In this document: positions 41,789 to 50,937 of the stretch, in pieces
Position numbering within the stretch: the stretch's first letter is position 1
How the letters are laid out: each line of letters starts with the position of its first letter
NCBI RefSeq assembly: GCF_000714535.1
Contig: NZ_AUND01000003.1
Location: forward strand, 1-64,000
Direction: 5' to 3'
Source of the DNA: Thioclava pacifica DSM 10166
GTDB taxonomy: Bacteria > Pseudomonadota > Alphaproteobacteria > Rhodobacterales > Rhodobacteraceae
DNA: 64,000 nucleotides
Notes under the pieces: generated by a model
The model's input: only the letters and a program-made list of their open reading frames with translations
What the model was told of the DNA's origin: nothing
Database searches by the model: none
Program-made: the position numbers and the translations under genes

Positions 41789-43639
41789 TCAGGCGCCGAA
41801 GGCGCGGGACATGACGGCGCCCAGACGGCGTGCGAAGCCGGCCGGATCGGCCGGACCTTCCCCCTCCACGATGCGGGCCTGATCGAGCAGAAGATGGGCC
41901 GCGTCCTTCAGCAGGTCATCGGGACCGCTCTCGGCACGTTCGGCCAGCTTCGTGATGAGCGCGTGATCCGGGTTCAGTTCGAGAACCTTCGGCATTCCCT
42001 CTTTCAATTGCCCGTGGCGTTTCAGAAGGCGTTCGAGGTTCACGTCGATGTCGCCCTCATCCGCGATCAGACAAACCGGGCTGTCGGTCAGGCGTTTGGA
42101 CGGGCGCACGTCCTTGACGGTTTCGCCCAGCTCGGCCTTTATCGCGGTGATCAGTTTCGAGAGGTCCGCTGCGCCTTCCTTTTCCGTGTCGGCCTTGTCG
42201 GCGTCGCCCTTGATCGTATCCAGATCCGCCGCGCCCCGGGTGATGGACTTGAACGGTTTGCCCTCGAACTCATGGATGTGCTGGAGCCAGAACTCGTCCA
42301 CCGGGTCCGAGAGCAGCAGGACCTCGACCCCCTTGGCCTTGAAGCCCTCCAGATGTGGGGACTGCGCCAGTTTGCCCGCGTCTTCGCCCGCGATGTAGAA
42401 AATCGCATCCTGCCCCTCCTTCATCCGCTCGACGTAGCCGGTCAGGCTGGTCAGCGCCTCGGAGCCGGTGGTGGCAAAACGGCAGACCTCCAGGATCCGG
42501 TCGCGCAGGGACGGGTCCTCGACAAGGCCCTCTTTCAGGACGGCGCCGAAGTTGCCCCAGAAGGCGGCATAGGCCTCCGGTTCCTTAGTTGCCTTCTTCT
42601 TGAATTCGCTCAGAACCTTCTTGGTGACTTGCCCCCGGATCTTGGCCAGTTTCGGGTCATGTTGCAGCATCTCGCGTGAGACGTTCAGCGTCAGGTCCTG
42701 GCTGTCCACCACGCCGCGCAAAAAGCGCAGATAGGCCGGGACCAGGTCTTTGGTCGTCTCCGAGATGAAGACCCGGTTCACATAGAGCTTGACGTGGCTC
42801 TTGCGTTCCGGGTCGAACAGGTCGAACGGCTGCATCGAGGGCACGAACAGCAGGCTGGTGTGGTTGAGCGAGCCTTCGATCTTGTTGTGGATGGTCAGCC
42901 AGGGGATATCGAAGGCATGCGACGCATGTCGGTAGAACTCTGTATACTGGTCCTCGCTGATCTCACTCGGCGCTTTCGTCCAGAGCGCCTCCGCCGCGTT
43001 GAGGGTCTCGTCCCCCAGCTTCACCGGAAAGTTGATGTGTTCGGAGTAGGTCTTGATGATGTGGCGGATGCGGGCCTCTTCGGCGAATTCTTTCGCATCT
43101 TTCTTGAGGTGCAGCGTCACCGTGGTGCCGGCGGCCTCGCGGGTCGCGGGTTCGATGGTAAAGGAGCCCTTGCCGTCGGAGGACCATAGCCAGGCAGCAT
43201 CCTCACCAGCCTTACGGGTCAGCACGTCCACGCGGTCGGCCACCATGAAGGCCGAATAGAAGCCCACACCAAACTGTCCGATGAGGCCCGGAGCATCCTT
43301 CTTTTCGGCCTTCAGCGCCTGGATGAAGGCGCCGGTGCCGGATTTGGCGATCGTGCCGAGCGTTTCCAGCAGGTCAGCGTGGTTCATCCCGATGCCGTTG
43401 TCTGAGATCGACAGGGTTTTCTTGTCGGTGGCAAGTGTGATCGCAAACCCCTCGGACGGGGCAAGGCTTGCATCGGTCAAAGCCGCGTAGCGGAGCTTGT
43501 CGCAGGCATCGGATGCGTTGGAGACAAGCTCTCGCAGGAACACCTCGCGGTTGGAATAGAGGGACCCAGCGACAATCTCCAGAAGCTGGCCCACTTCGGT
43601 CTGGAAAGAAAATGTCTCTTTCTCGAGTACGTCGGTCAT
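41789..43639 (-). CDS. htpG: Hsp90 chaperone HtpG
   Basis: The 616-aa protein is full length. The N-terminal ATPase carries NREVFLRELVSNASDACDKL, SDNGIGMNHADLLETLGTIA and GQFGVGFYSAFMVADRVDVL. The middle domain has YVNRVFISETTKDLVPAYLR, and the C-terminal dimerisation part follows. Hsp90 works late in folding and protects proteins in heat shock. The gene is upstream of groESL on the same strand but separated by about 440 bp, so it probably has its own promoter. Confidence 0.96.
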   Translation of the reverse strand: MTDVLEKETFSFQTEVGQLLEIVAGSLYSNREVFLRELVSNASDACDKLRYAALTDASLAPSEGFAITLATDKKTLSISDNGIGMNHADLLETLGTIAKSGTGAFIQALKAEKKDAPGLIGQFGVGFYSAFMVADRVDVLTRKAGEDAAWLWSSDGKGSFTIEPATREAAGTTVTLHLKKDAKEFAEEARIRHIIKTYSEHINFPVKLGDETLNAAEALWTKAPSEISEDQYTEFYRHASHAFDIPWLTIHNKIEGSLNHTSLLFVPSMQPFDLFDPERKSHVKLYVNRVFISETTKDLVPAYLRFLRGVVDSQDLTLNVSREMLQHDPKLAKIRGQVTKKVLSEFKKKATKEPEAYAAFWGNFGAVLKEGLVEDPSLRDRILEVCRFATTGSEALTSLTGYVERMKEGQDAIFYIAGEDAGKLAQSPHLEGFKAKGVEVLLLSDPVDEFWLQHIHEFEGKPFKSITRGAADLDTIKGDADKADTEKEGAADLSKLITAIKAELGETVKDVRPSKRLTDSPVCLIADEGDIDVNLERLLKRHGQLKEGMPKVLELNPDHALITKLAERAESGPDDLLKDAAHLLLDQARIVEGEGPADPAGFARRLGAVMSRAFGA

Positions 43640-43825
43640 GTCTGAACCTCCAGTTGCACACGCGGCGCCGATCTAAGAATGACGCATGGGTCTTTCAACG
43701 GGAAACGGCAGACCAAAAGCATCGGAGCCGAGCCGCGATGCGCCGCTGTCTGCCGCGATCTCATGGCGAAAAAATTCGCAGGCGCGTCTTGACGTGGCCG
43801 ATTGACAACACCTTATCTGCATCAG

Positions 43826-43945
43826 TGTTACGTTGACCTTAAGGTGAGATTACAAACTCAATGAAATCAATGGCCTTGCTTTGACGTTAAATCTGAGATT
43901 TTGACTTTAAACTTGATGTTTTTGACCCGAAATCCGAGACAGGCT
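43826..43945. repeat. Transposon end with TTGAC-type repeats
   Basis: Four related repeats of about 18 bp begin at 43833 (TTGACCTTAAGGTGAGAT), 43881 (TTGACGTTAAATCTGAGA), 43901 (TTGACTTTAAACTTGATG) and 43922 (TTGACCCGAAATCCGAGA). The last three are 20-21 bp apart. Multiple transposase sites at one end, just before a tniA gene, are typical of Tn7/Tn5053/Tn552-like elements. TGTTA at 43826 may be the outer tip. The rest of the 43640-43971 gap holds no gene. Confidence 0.65.
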
Positions 43946-43971
43946 TCGCAGCAGAGGCGCGACGGGCAGCG

Positions 43972-45590
43972 ATGGAGAGGGTAGGGGACGAGGGCGGGGC
44001 GCTCGGCGCAGAGGTCATGCGCAGAGCTGCGATCTTGCGACCACTTGTGCAAGCGTATCTCGCTGATTCAGGGAGTTTGGAACATGGGGTTCGCGACGTG
44101 GTCTGGGAGCTTGGCGTCAGCAGGGCGACGGTCTGGCGTTGGATACGGCGCCTTGCCGCGGACGGCGGGCGAACCAGTGCGCTGGTACCGCGGAAGCGCG
44201 GACGGCAGCCGGGCACGGCGGCAATTTCCGGTGAGGTCGAGGCGCTCATCAAGGAGCACCTTCGCCGCTACCACCTGCGCCGCGAGCGCGCCAGCCTGTC
44301 GCGGGTGGTGACGGAGATCCGCATTGCCTGTGGGGAGCGCGGATGGCGGGCGCCGGCGCGGCGGACCATCCAACGCCGGCTCGATGAGTTGGATGAACGC
44401 AAAGTCATGAAGGCGCGAGAGGGCGCACGAGCGGCGCGCGAAAGGTTCGCACCCGTGCCGGGCAAGAACGTGGCTGACTTTCCGCTCGATGTCGTGCAGA
44501 TCGACCACACACCTGCGGACATCATCCTTTTCGACAGTTTCGAGCGCAAACCCATCGGACGACCTTGGGTGAGCCTCTCCATCGACATCGCCACGCGGAT
44601 GGTGACCGGATACCACGTTAGCCTTGAGGCGCCGTGTAGCCTCTCGGTGGCGCTTTGTCTGACCCGGACCGTCGCGCCGAAGGCGGCGCTCCTGACCGAT
44701 CTGGCCAGTAGTGCACCCTGGCCCGCACCGGGCCGGCCGCGCAGCATCCACGTCGACAACGGCAGCGATTTCCTGTCGCGGGCCTTCCAACGGGCCTGTA
44801 CAGCTGGAGATCGATCGCAGGTACCGACCCCTCGCGCGCCCGCATTTCGGCGGTCACATTGAGCGGATGATCGGCACAATGATGGGGGGCTATGCACCTG
44901 CTGCCTGGAACAACGGAGTTCTCCATCGTCGCCAAGGGCAGCTATGATGCCGAAGCCAAGCCCGCGATGAGTCTGAGCGAGTTTGACGGCTGGTTCGTTC
45001 TGGAAATCTGTCGCTACAACAACGGCGTTCACTCGAGCCTTGGCTGCACGCCCGTCGCCAATTGGGAGGCGCTGGCCGCGGAAATGTCGAGCGACATTCC
45101 CTTCGAGATGGAGGCGTTCCGAGAGAGCTTACTGCCAAGCGAGAAGCGCCAGGTTCGGCGGGATGGCATTCATCTGTTCGATATCCGCTACTGGTCGGAT
45201 GCCTTGGCGGGGCGGGTTGCCCGAAAGGACGGGAAGGTGGTCGTGCGCTACGATCCGCGTGACATCTCCACGATCTGGGTCGAGCTTGACGGCGGACGGT
45301 GCGTGGAACCACGCTACCGCAACCTGGAAATCCCGCCGGTGTCGTTGAGGGAGTATCGCGAGGCCATGAAGATGGCGCGGACCTTGGGAAAGACCGGGTC
45401 TAATGAGCTGGTCCTGGCTGAGTTGATCCGGCAGCAACGGCAGATCGAGGGGGAAAGCCGGGTCCTGACCAAGGCCGAACGCCGATCCCGCGAAAGACGC
45501 AGTGCGTCGAAAGGGCCAGCCCCAGAAGATCCTCGTTCGAGGGGCTGCGACTGGTCGACACCGGTGATACGTCCCGCCCGTTGTTCAAGG
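43972..45590 (+). pseudogene. tniA: TniA-type DDE transposase, frameshifted
   Basis: The first frame (to 44862) has the HTH (VVWELGVSRATVWRWIRRLA), DVVQIDHTPADIILFD (first Asp) and RSIHVDNGSDFLSRAFQRAC (second Asp). The conserved continuation LEIDRRYRPLARPHFGGHIE then RMIGTMMGG (catalytic Glu) is in another frame. The C-terminal part (from 44892, MHLLPGTTEFSIVAKGSYD, ICRYNNGVHSSLGCTPVANW) is in a third. At least two frameshifts near 44800 and 44890 break the gene, so it should be inactive. It belongs to the Mu/Tn7 TnsB/TniA group. Confidence 0.82.
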
Positions 45591-45599
45591 TGGAGCGAT

Positions 45600-46190
45600 G
45601 GTAAGGTGAGGGCGGGGGAAACTGGGGAAGACGGTCGTATCGCCTTCATTCAATCGGACATCTGGATCGACTTTCCCCGCGCGGAGCGGGTGCTGGAAAG
45701 GTTGCAAAGCCTGATCGACGCGCCGCGGCAAACCCGGATGCCAGGCCTTCTCGTCCACGGTGCTTCGGGCATCGGCAAGACGATGATCGCCCGGAACCTC
45801 TCGCGCAGATACGCGCCGGAATATGACCTGGCCCCGGGCATACCCCACACCCCAGTGCTCTTGTTGCAGGCGCCGCCCGCTCCTGACGAACGGAGGTTCT
45901 ATCTGCATATCCTCGCGGCGGTCGGCGCGCCGGCAACGACGCTGGGCGTCCGCGCACAGAGCGTTGCCCCCTCGAAGTCCGAGTGAGTGCCCTGCTCCGC
46001 GATCTCGGGCTTCGCATGATCATGATCGACGAGGTCCACAACCTGTTGGCCGGAACCCACCGCGAGCAGCGCCGCTTCCTCAATGTCCTGCGCTATCTCA
46101 GCAACGAACTCGAGGCGTCTCTGGTCTGCTTCTGGGTCATTCGACTGCTAGCAGTGCGGAGAGAGGCTCCCTCCGATCCTTGGTAGGTCC
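45600..46190 (+). pseudogene. tniB: TniB-type transposition ATPase, broken
   Basis: The fragment VLERLQSLIDAPRQTRMPGL then LVHGASGIGKTMIARNL (Walker A) is fused in frame to the tniA C-terminus. The frame is lost after RFYLHILAAVGAPATTLGVR. It resumes in another frame as LRDLGLRMIMIDEVHNLLAG (Walker B) and RRFLNVLRYLSNELEASLVC and then degenerates. Fusion, frameshift and truncation all point to a dead element. Confidence 0.78.
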
Positions 46191-46599
46191 GAAGTCGAGG
46201 TCCAGTCAGAAAAGTTGTTGCGTCGTGCCCGCGGCAGGGCAGGGCTGTTCGAGCAAGCCGCCACGTCCATCGGCAGCGTCGATCTCCGTCGCGCGATGCG
46301 GGCCGCCCGTTTTGCAATGGGGATCAAGAAGGTCCGCGGGGACCCGGCCTTCGCACTTCAGCGCCCCAGACCGGACGTGAGACTGTTCTGCCTCGCTGCG
46401 ATCGCAATGGCCCGGAAGCGTCCGCTGGTTAAGGCGGCGATGTTCAGCACCGGCATCGACGGCTTTGCAAGGGTTGCGTTGCTGGCGGCATTCGAAAAGG
46501 AACCGCGCCTGCTAGCCGCCGTTGATCGGACCGTGGAACGCACCCGACAACGGACCTCCCCACTGGCAGCAGTATCTCATAATTAAGGGCAAGAGATGT
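46191..46599. other. Decayed region without assignable gene
   Basis: A plus-strand frame (46215-46586) gives an Ala/Arg-rich sequence that I cannot link to any family. It lies between the tniB remnant and an IS66 remnant, in DNA that is clearly decaying, so I do not annotate it as a gene. Confidence 0.4.
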
Positions 46600-46870
46600 C
46601 GCCCAACGCGCCGCGTCTCATGTTTAACGCCAACGCGACACCAGTCTTCTGCCCCAACCTCGTGCCCCGCGGCGAACGCGTTTTCCGCGTCAGAGCGATT
46701 TGCTTGATCTGGTTCTCGACCAAGTTGGTATCCAACCCCAAACGGTCGTCTTCAAGGAAACGAGTTAGGCTGGGCCAGCGCGCCAGACTGTAACGAATGT
46801 CCTCGGCCAATTTGGATGAACGCGAGATGCGCGAGATCTGTGCCTTGAGCGAAGGGCGGAAGGTGGCGAT
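46600..46870 (-). pseudogene. IS66-family transposase fragment
   Basis: The minus-strand frame reads SSKLAEDIRYSLARWPSLTR, FLEDDRLGLDTNLVENQIKQ and IALTRKT, the C-terminal IS66 TnpC signature. The frame then shifts where LFAGH would be expected. Only about 90 residues remain. It joins directly to the broken P-type ATPase upstream. Confidence 0.75.
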
Positions 46871-47482
46871 TAATCGTGTCGCCGTCCCTGTGACGGTGAT
46901 GTGGTGGGCCACGACCAGCGTGCCCGAGAGCCGCATCCCCTGCCGTTCACCGGGCCGAGCATCGGCGGCCACTGCGGCGGTGGATTTCTGCACCGGGCGG
47001 GATTCACCGGATCGCCTCGATCAGCCGTGCATCGGCGGGCACCCGGTCGCCAGCCTCGGCAAGGATCACGTCGCCAGGCATCAGATCCTTGGCCGCGATG
47101 CGCAGCCTCTAGCAGTCGCGCAGCACGCTGGCCTGCGGCGCGAGCGTCCGGTCCAGCGCGGCGATGGCGGCCTCGGCGCGGCCCTCCTGCAAGAATCCGG
47201 TCACCGCATTGGCAAGGACCACCACAAAGATCACGCCGGTGTCGATCCAGTGACCGAGCCCCGCGGTGATTGCGGCTGCGGCCAACAGGACGTGGATTAG
47301 CAGGTTGTTGAACTGGTGCAGGAATCGTCGCAGCGGGCCCGCCCGGCGCGCCTGCGGCAGGGCTTCGGCCCGTGCCGGGCTGGGCCAATACCGCCGGGCT
47401 GTCAATGGCCTGCCAGGCGGTGCCGCGTTCGGGCAGGGCGGGGGGAATCGGCGGGGAGGCCTTCGCGAGCGGGAGGGGTCAT
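46871..47482 (-). pseudogene. P-type cation ATPase, N-terminal remnant
   Basis: From ATG at 47482 the frame is broken several times. Recognisable blocks are PLRRFLHQFNNLLIHVLLAA, AAITAGLGHWIDTGVIFVVV and LANAVTGFLQEGRAEAAIAA, then a TAG at 47111-47109, then DLMPGDVILAEAGDRVPADA in the next frame, and QKSTAAVAADARPGE with GMRLSGTLVV in another. This order matches the N-terminal actuator region of Ca2+/Mg2+-type P-ATPases (MgtA/PMA-like). The phosphorylation and transport domains are gone, replaced by the IS66 remnant. Confidence 0.78.
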
Positions 47483-47527
47483 GGCGACTTCGGTGAAGAT
47501 GCGGCGGCAGGATAGTGGCGTCGGGCC

Positions 47528-48115
47528 TCAGGTCAAATGGTTGACTATGCCCCACCACGCGAGGGCGATCAGCGCCATCGCGAGGACAAAGAGGATGAGG
47601 CCCGCAATCAGGACCAGCCCGTCGCGCTGCAAGAGTCCCACGGCGAGGGCGGTCGCCGCGATGGCCGGCGGGATATTGCCGATGAGGGGAATGGGTAGTA
47701 GCATGGTCAGTCCACAGATCGCGCAGAGGATGGCCGTGATCGTCCGGCCCGCCGCGCCGGCAGCCCATTGCTGGCGCGGGTGGCTCAGATGTTCGAGCCG
47801 CTCGACCAGTGGCAGCGCGCGGTCCATCACTCGGCCCAACTGCGCCGCGCCCATGGGGTGGTGGCGCAGCGCGCGCGGCAGCCACAGCCCGGCGCGCGGG
47901 CAGAGCAGAAGCTGCGCCGAGACCAGAAGGATCGCGGCGCCGAAGGCAGTGGGGATGCCATAGGGCATGGGCAGGGTGCAGGGCAGCGCAAGGAGAAGGA
48001 TCGCAAGCCCGTGGGCGCGGTCGCCAAGCCGGTCGATCAGCGCGCCGATGGTCACGGTGCCCGTGCCCGTCTCGCCCGCGAAATGTCTCAGAAACACGGA
48101 GATCCGTTCCGCCAC
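47528..48115 (-). CDS. ExoD-family membrane protein
   Basis: The 195-aa protein has about four hydrophobic segments: GLAILLLALPCTLPMPYGIP, TAFGAAILLVSAQLLLCPRA, TITAILCAICGLTMLLPIPL and DGLVLIAGLILFVLAMALIA. PxPYG followed by P-rich membrane turns is the ExoD signature. ExoD was first linked to exopolysaccharide synthesis in rhizobia, but its biochemical role is unknown. It opens the stress island next to the broken P-type ATPase and is divergent from the amidotransferase gene. Confidence 0.8.
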   Translation of the reverse strand: MAERISVFLRHFAGETGTGTVTIGALIDRLGDRAHGLAILLLALPCTLPMPYGIPTAFGAAILLVSAQLLLCPRAGLWLPRALRHHPMGAAQLGRVMDRALPLVERLEHLSHPRQQWAAGAAGRTITAILCAICGLTMLLPIPLIGNIPPAIAATALAVGLLQRDGLVLIAGLILFVLAMALIALAWWGIVNHLT

Positions 48116-48278
48116 GCCGATGCCCTCCGCCCCGCCCCTTCAGGCTGCTTACCCGTTAGATAGGTGATGCGGGCCGCGGGGAAAGGCCGTCGCTTGACCT
48201 TGGCGCCGGATCTGCGCCATGACGGACTTGGCCCGTCCGCGCCTGCCGCGCGGCCGGAAGCCGGGAGAGGCAAGACGC

Positions 48279-49094
48279 ATGTCTGAACTACTCGCCATCT
48301 CCAGCCGGCTGCCCACCAATGTAGGCTTCAGCCTCGAACGTCTGGCCCGGCGTGGTGGTGGCGAGGGGCCGCTCCGCGACGGCTGGGGCGTGGCGCTCTA
48401 TCAGGATCGCGACGTGGCCCTTCTGCGCGAGCCGCGCGCCGCGGCCGAAAGCGAACTGGTGCGCTTCATCGAGCGGCAGACCCCGCCCAGCACGCTTGTC
48501 ATCTCGCATATTCGGTTGGCCACGCGGGGCGCGCCGGCGCTGCACAACACCCAGCCCTTCATCCGCGAACTGGGCGGGCGAGTGCATGTCTTTGCCCATA
48601 ACGGCGATATGCCGGGGATCGTAGTCGGGGGCGACGTTCCGCCCGGTCGGTTCCTGCCCGTGGGCGAGTCCGATTCCGAACGCGCGTTCTGCCTCCTTCT
48701 GGACCAGCTCGAGGCCCCCTGGCGCGCCGCCGAAGGGGCCACGCCGCCGTTGGCCGAGAGGCTCGGTCTCGTGGCGGGTTTCGCGGCCGAGCTGCGCCGC
48801 CTCGGGCCGGTCAACTTCCTCTATGCCGATGGCGAGACCCTGTTCGCCCATGCCCACCGGCGCCGGCAGGCCGATGGCGCGATTCGGCCGCCTGGACTGC
48901 ATGTGCTGGAACGGCGATGTGAGAGCGAGGAACCCGCGCTGGACGGAGCCGGCATGACGCTCACCGGCGCGGCACAGGAGGTCTGCCTGCTCGCCAGCGT
49001 GCCGCTGAGCGACGCGCCCTGGCAGCCGTTGGACGAGGGCGAAGTGATCGCCGTGGTCCAGGGCCAGACCGCGGCGCGGCATCCGCGGGTCTGA
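48279..49094 (+). CDS. Class II glutamine amidotransferase-like protein, Cys2 to Ser
   Basis: The 271-aa protein belongs to the YafJ-like group: DGWGVALYQDRDVALLREP, SHIRLATRGAPALHNTQPFI and VFAHNGDMPG are the conserved glutaminase blocks. In this family mature proteins start with Cys2 (MCELL) as the N-terminal nucleophile. Here the start with the proper ribosome site (GGGAGAGG, 8 bases upstream of 48279) reads MSELLAISS, so the nucleophile is Ser. It may be inactive as a glutaminase, use Ser, or have taken another role. A frame starting at 48219 would bury this residue and has no ribosome site. Confidence 0.8.
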   Translation: MSELLAISSRLPTNVGFSLERLARRGGGEGPLRDGWGVALYQDRDVALLREPRAAAESELVRFIERQTPPSTLVISHIRLATRGAPALHNTQPFIRELGGRVHVFAHNGDMPGIVVGGDVPPGRFLPVGESDSERAFCLLLDQLEAPWRAAEGATPPLAERLGLVAGFAAELRRLGPVNFLYADGETLFAHAHRRRQADGAIRPPGLHVLERRCESEEPALDGAGMTLTGAAQEVCLLASVPLSDAPWQPLDEGEVIAVVQGQTAARHPRV

Positions 49095-49262
49095 TCCGGG
49101 CGCGCACGTCTATCCTTTCGGGATCGGTGCGCCGATCGGTTCTGGAATACGGGCGCCCGAAAAGGTCGAGGGTCGAAAAGGTATCGGTCGCCGCAGAAGG
49201 TCCTGGCCGTGCCGCCCGACTGTAACCGCTCCAGCTGCCGAGATCATCTGTGGACGAAAAAC

Positions 49263-50408
49263 TCAGGCGTTCAGTCCCGACCGCCTGATCATGAGACTTC
49301 CGACCACAATGCTCGCACCAACCGCGAGTAGGATAGGGCCGGCGAATTTCTCCGCAACAATGCCCGACGCCGAGGAAACCGATAGCAGCATCAGACTGAA
49401 TTCTCCTCCGTGGGCCAGGATGATCCCGGTGCGCAATGAGGTCTGAAACGACTCGCCGAATAGTCGGGCGACGACCATAACAATCAGCGTCTTGCCCACG
49501 AGAAGAATGACAAGCCAGATCAGCACGACAGGCCATGCAGAAGGAATGATCCAAAGTGGCAATTGCGTTCCGATGCCGATAAAGAAAATTCCGACAAACA
49601 AATCGCGGAAGGGCCTAATCTCGTTCTCGACCGCATGGCGCGCGTCGCCCTCGCCGATAATCATGCCGGCCGCAAATGCGGCGAGTGCCGGAGAAAGGCC
49701 GGCGGTGGCCGCGACAATCGCAGAGCCTAGTGCAATGGTGAGCGCGAGGAGTTGGGCAAGTTCCGGATCGCCACGCGACGCTACCCAACGGGCAAGTATC
49801 TGCACCGGGCCACGGGCAATGAACAGAGCTGCAACCAATGCCGTTGCACCGGCGACGACCGTTATCACGGCATACCCTTCGGCGGCCCCGCTCATTGCAT
49901 CGTGAAGAAGCAGAAATGCGACGGCTGCCAAATCCTGAAACAGAAGCACTGCAATGGCGAGGCGCCCTTGGGCCGATCCTAGAGCGTTCACGCTTGCGAG
50001 CACCTTGAGGCACATGGCCGTGGACGACATGGCAACGGCGCCGCCGACAAGGATCGCGGCGACGGGCGCGAGGCCGAATGCCAGACTTCCCACGACCGCA
50101 GCGAGTATTGTCGTGATCGCGACCTGCGCGCCGCCGACACCGAAAACGTGATGCCTGAGCGTCACAAGCTTCTCGAACGAGAATTCGAGGCCGAGCGCGA
50201 ACAGCAAGAGTATCACGCCAATCTCGCCGATGTTGGTGAGGGCGGTGCTCTGAGCAAGCAGGCCGAAACCGGCCGGCCCAATCAACAGACCGGTCAGGAT
50301 GTATCCCACGATGCTGGGCACGCCGATCCGTGAGCACGTCGTGACGAACACGAATGCCACACCGACCAGCAGGGCCGCACTTTCGAGAAATCCGGTCACG
50401 CCGTGCAT
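49263..50408 (-). CDS. kefB: KefB-like monovalent cation:proton antiporter (CPA2)
   Basis: The 381-aa membrane protein has about 12 hydrophobic segments. The CPA2 core is visible in GVPSIVGYILTGLLIGPAGF, LLLFALGLEFSFEKLVTLRH and VLLFQDLAAVAFLLLHDAMS, followed by GLSPALAAFAAGMIIGEGDA. It ends after the membrane domain, without the TrkA-N regulatory domain of full-length KefB/KefC, so gating by glutathione adducts is not expected. A KefB homologue is a standard member of the transmissible stress-tolerance locus, where it supports ion and pH balance under oxidative stress. Confidence 0.88.
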   Translation of the reverse strand: MHGVTGFLESAALLVGVAFVFVTTCSRIGVPSIVGYILTGLLIGPAGFGLLAQSTALTNIGEIGVILLLFALGLEFSFEKLVTLRHHVFGVGGAQVAITTILAAVVGSLAFGLAPVAAILVGGAVAMSSTAMCLKVLASVNALGSAQGRLAIAVLLFQDLAAVAFLLLHDAMSGAAEGYAVITVVAGATALVAALFIARGPVQILARWVASRGDPELAQLLALTIALGSAIVAATAGLSPALAAFAAGMIIGEGDARHAVENEIRPFRDLFVGIFFIGIGTQLPLWIIPSAWPVVLIWLVILLVGKTLIVMVVARLFGESFQTSLRTGIILAHGGEFSLMLLSVSSASGIVAEKFAGPILLAVGASIVVGSLMIRRSGLNA

Positions 50409-50457
50409 TTGACTTATCCAAATCGAATGGCGCAGGGAAGGCCAGGAGCCAAAATCA

Positions 50458-50880
50458 TCAGAGCCGCGATTGCGCCCATTGCGCGATCTGGGCGGCAGAC
50501 ATCGCGCCGCTCTGGCGCGCGATTTCCTTGCCGCCTTTGAATAGGATCATGGTGGGAATGCCGCGGATCCCGTAGCGGCCGGCGATCTGCTGTTCGGCTT
50601 CCGTATCGAGCTTGCCCAGGCGGACACGAGGTTCGAGCGAGCGCGCCGCCGCTTCGAATTGGGGCGCCATCATCTTGCATGGCCCGCACCACTCGGCCCA
50701 GAAATCGACCAGCAAGGGCAGGTCGGCATTCGCGTGGCGGTCGAAATTCGCCGCCGTGAGCGTAACCGGATGGCCCTGAAAGAGGGCGCCGCCGCAGCGT
50801 CCGCAATTGGGATTGTCGCCCAGGCGCTCTTGCGGCACCCGGTTGGTGGAATTGCAGTTCGGGCAGATAACGGTCGTCAT
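50458..50880 (-). CDS. trxC: Thioredoxin 2 with N-terminal zinc finger
   Basis: The 140-aa protein has CPNC (6-9) and CGRC (26-29) as the zinc-binding N-terminus and the active site WCGPC (64-68) in DFWAEWCGPCKMMAPQFEAA. This is the TrxC class: it reduces disulfides and, unlike Trx1, responds to oxidative stress. A thioredoxin next to KefB is part of the tLST core gene order, and the two genes here are adjacent on the same strand (49 bp apart). Confidence 0.94.
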   Translation of the reverse strand: MTTVICPNCNSTNRVPQERLGDNPNCGRCGGALFQGHPVTLTAANFDRHANADLPLLVDFWAEWCGPCKMMAPQFEAAARSLEPRVRLGKLDTEAEQQIAGRYGIRGIPTMILFKGGKEIARQSGAMSAAQIAQWAQSRL

Positions 50881-50937
50881 TTGATTTCCTTTGCTGAGCA
50901 GGCCCGATCTTCCGGGCGGTGGATGGTTCTCTCGACG

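Noticed and set aside
46215-46586. 123-aa plus-strand frame after tniB
   Set aside because: It lies in decaying DNA between two remnants, has no recognisable family and no ribosome site.
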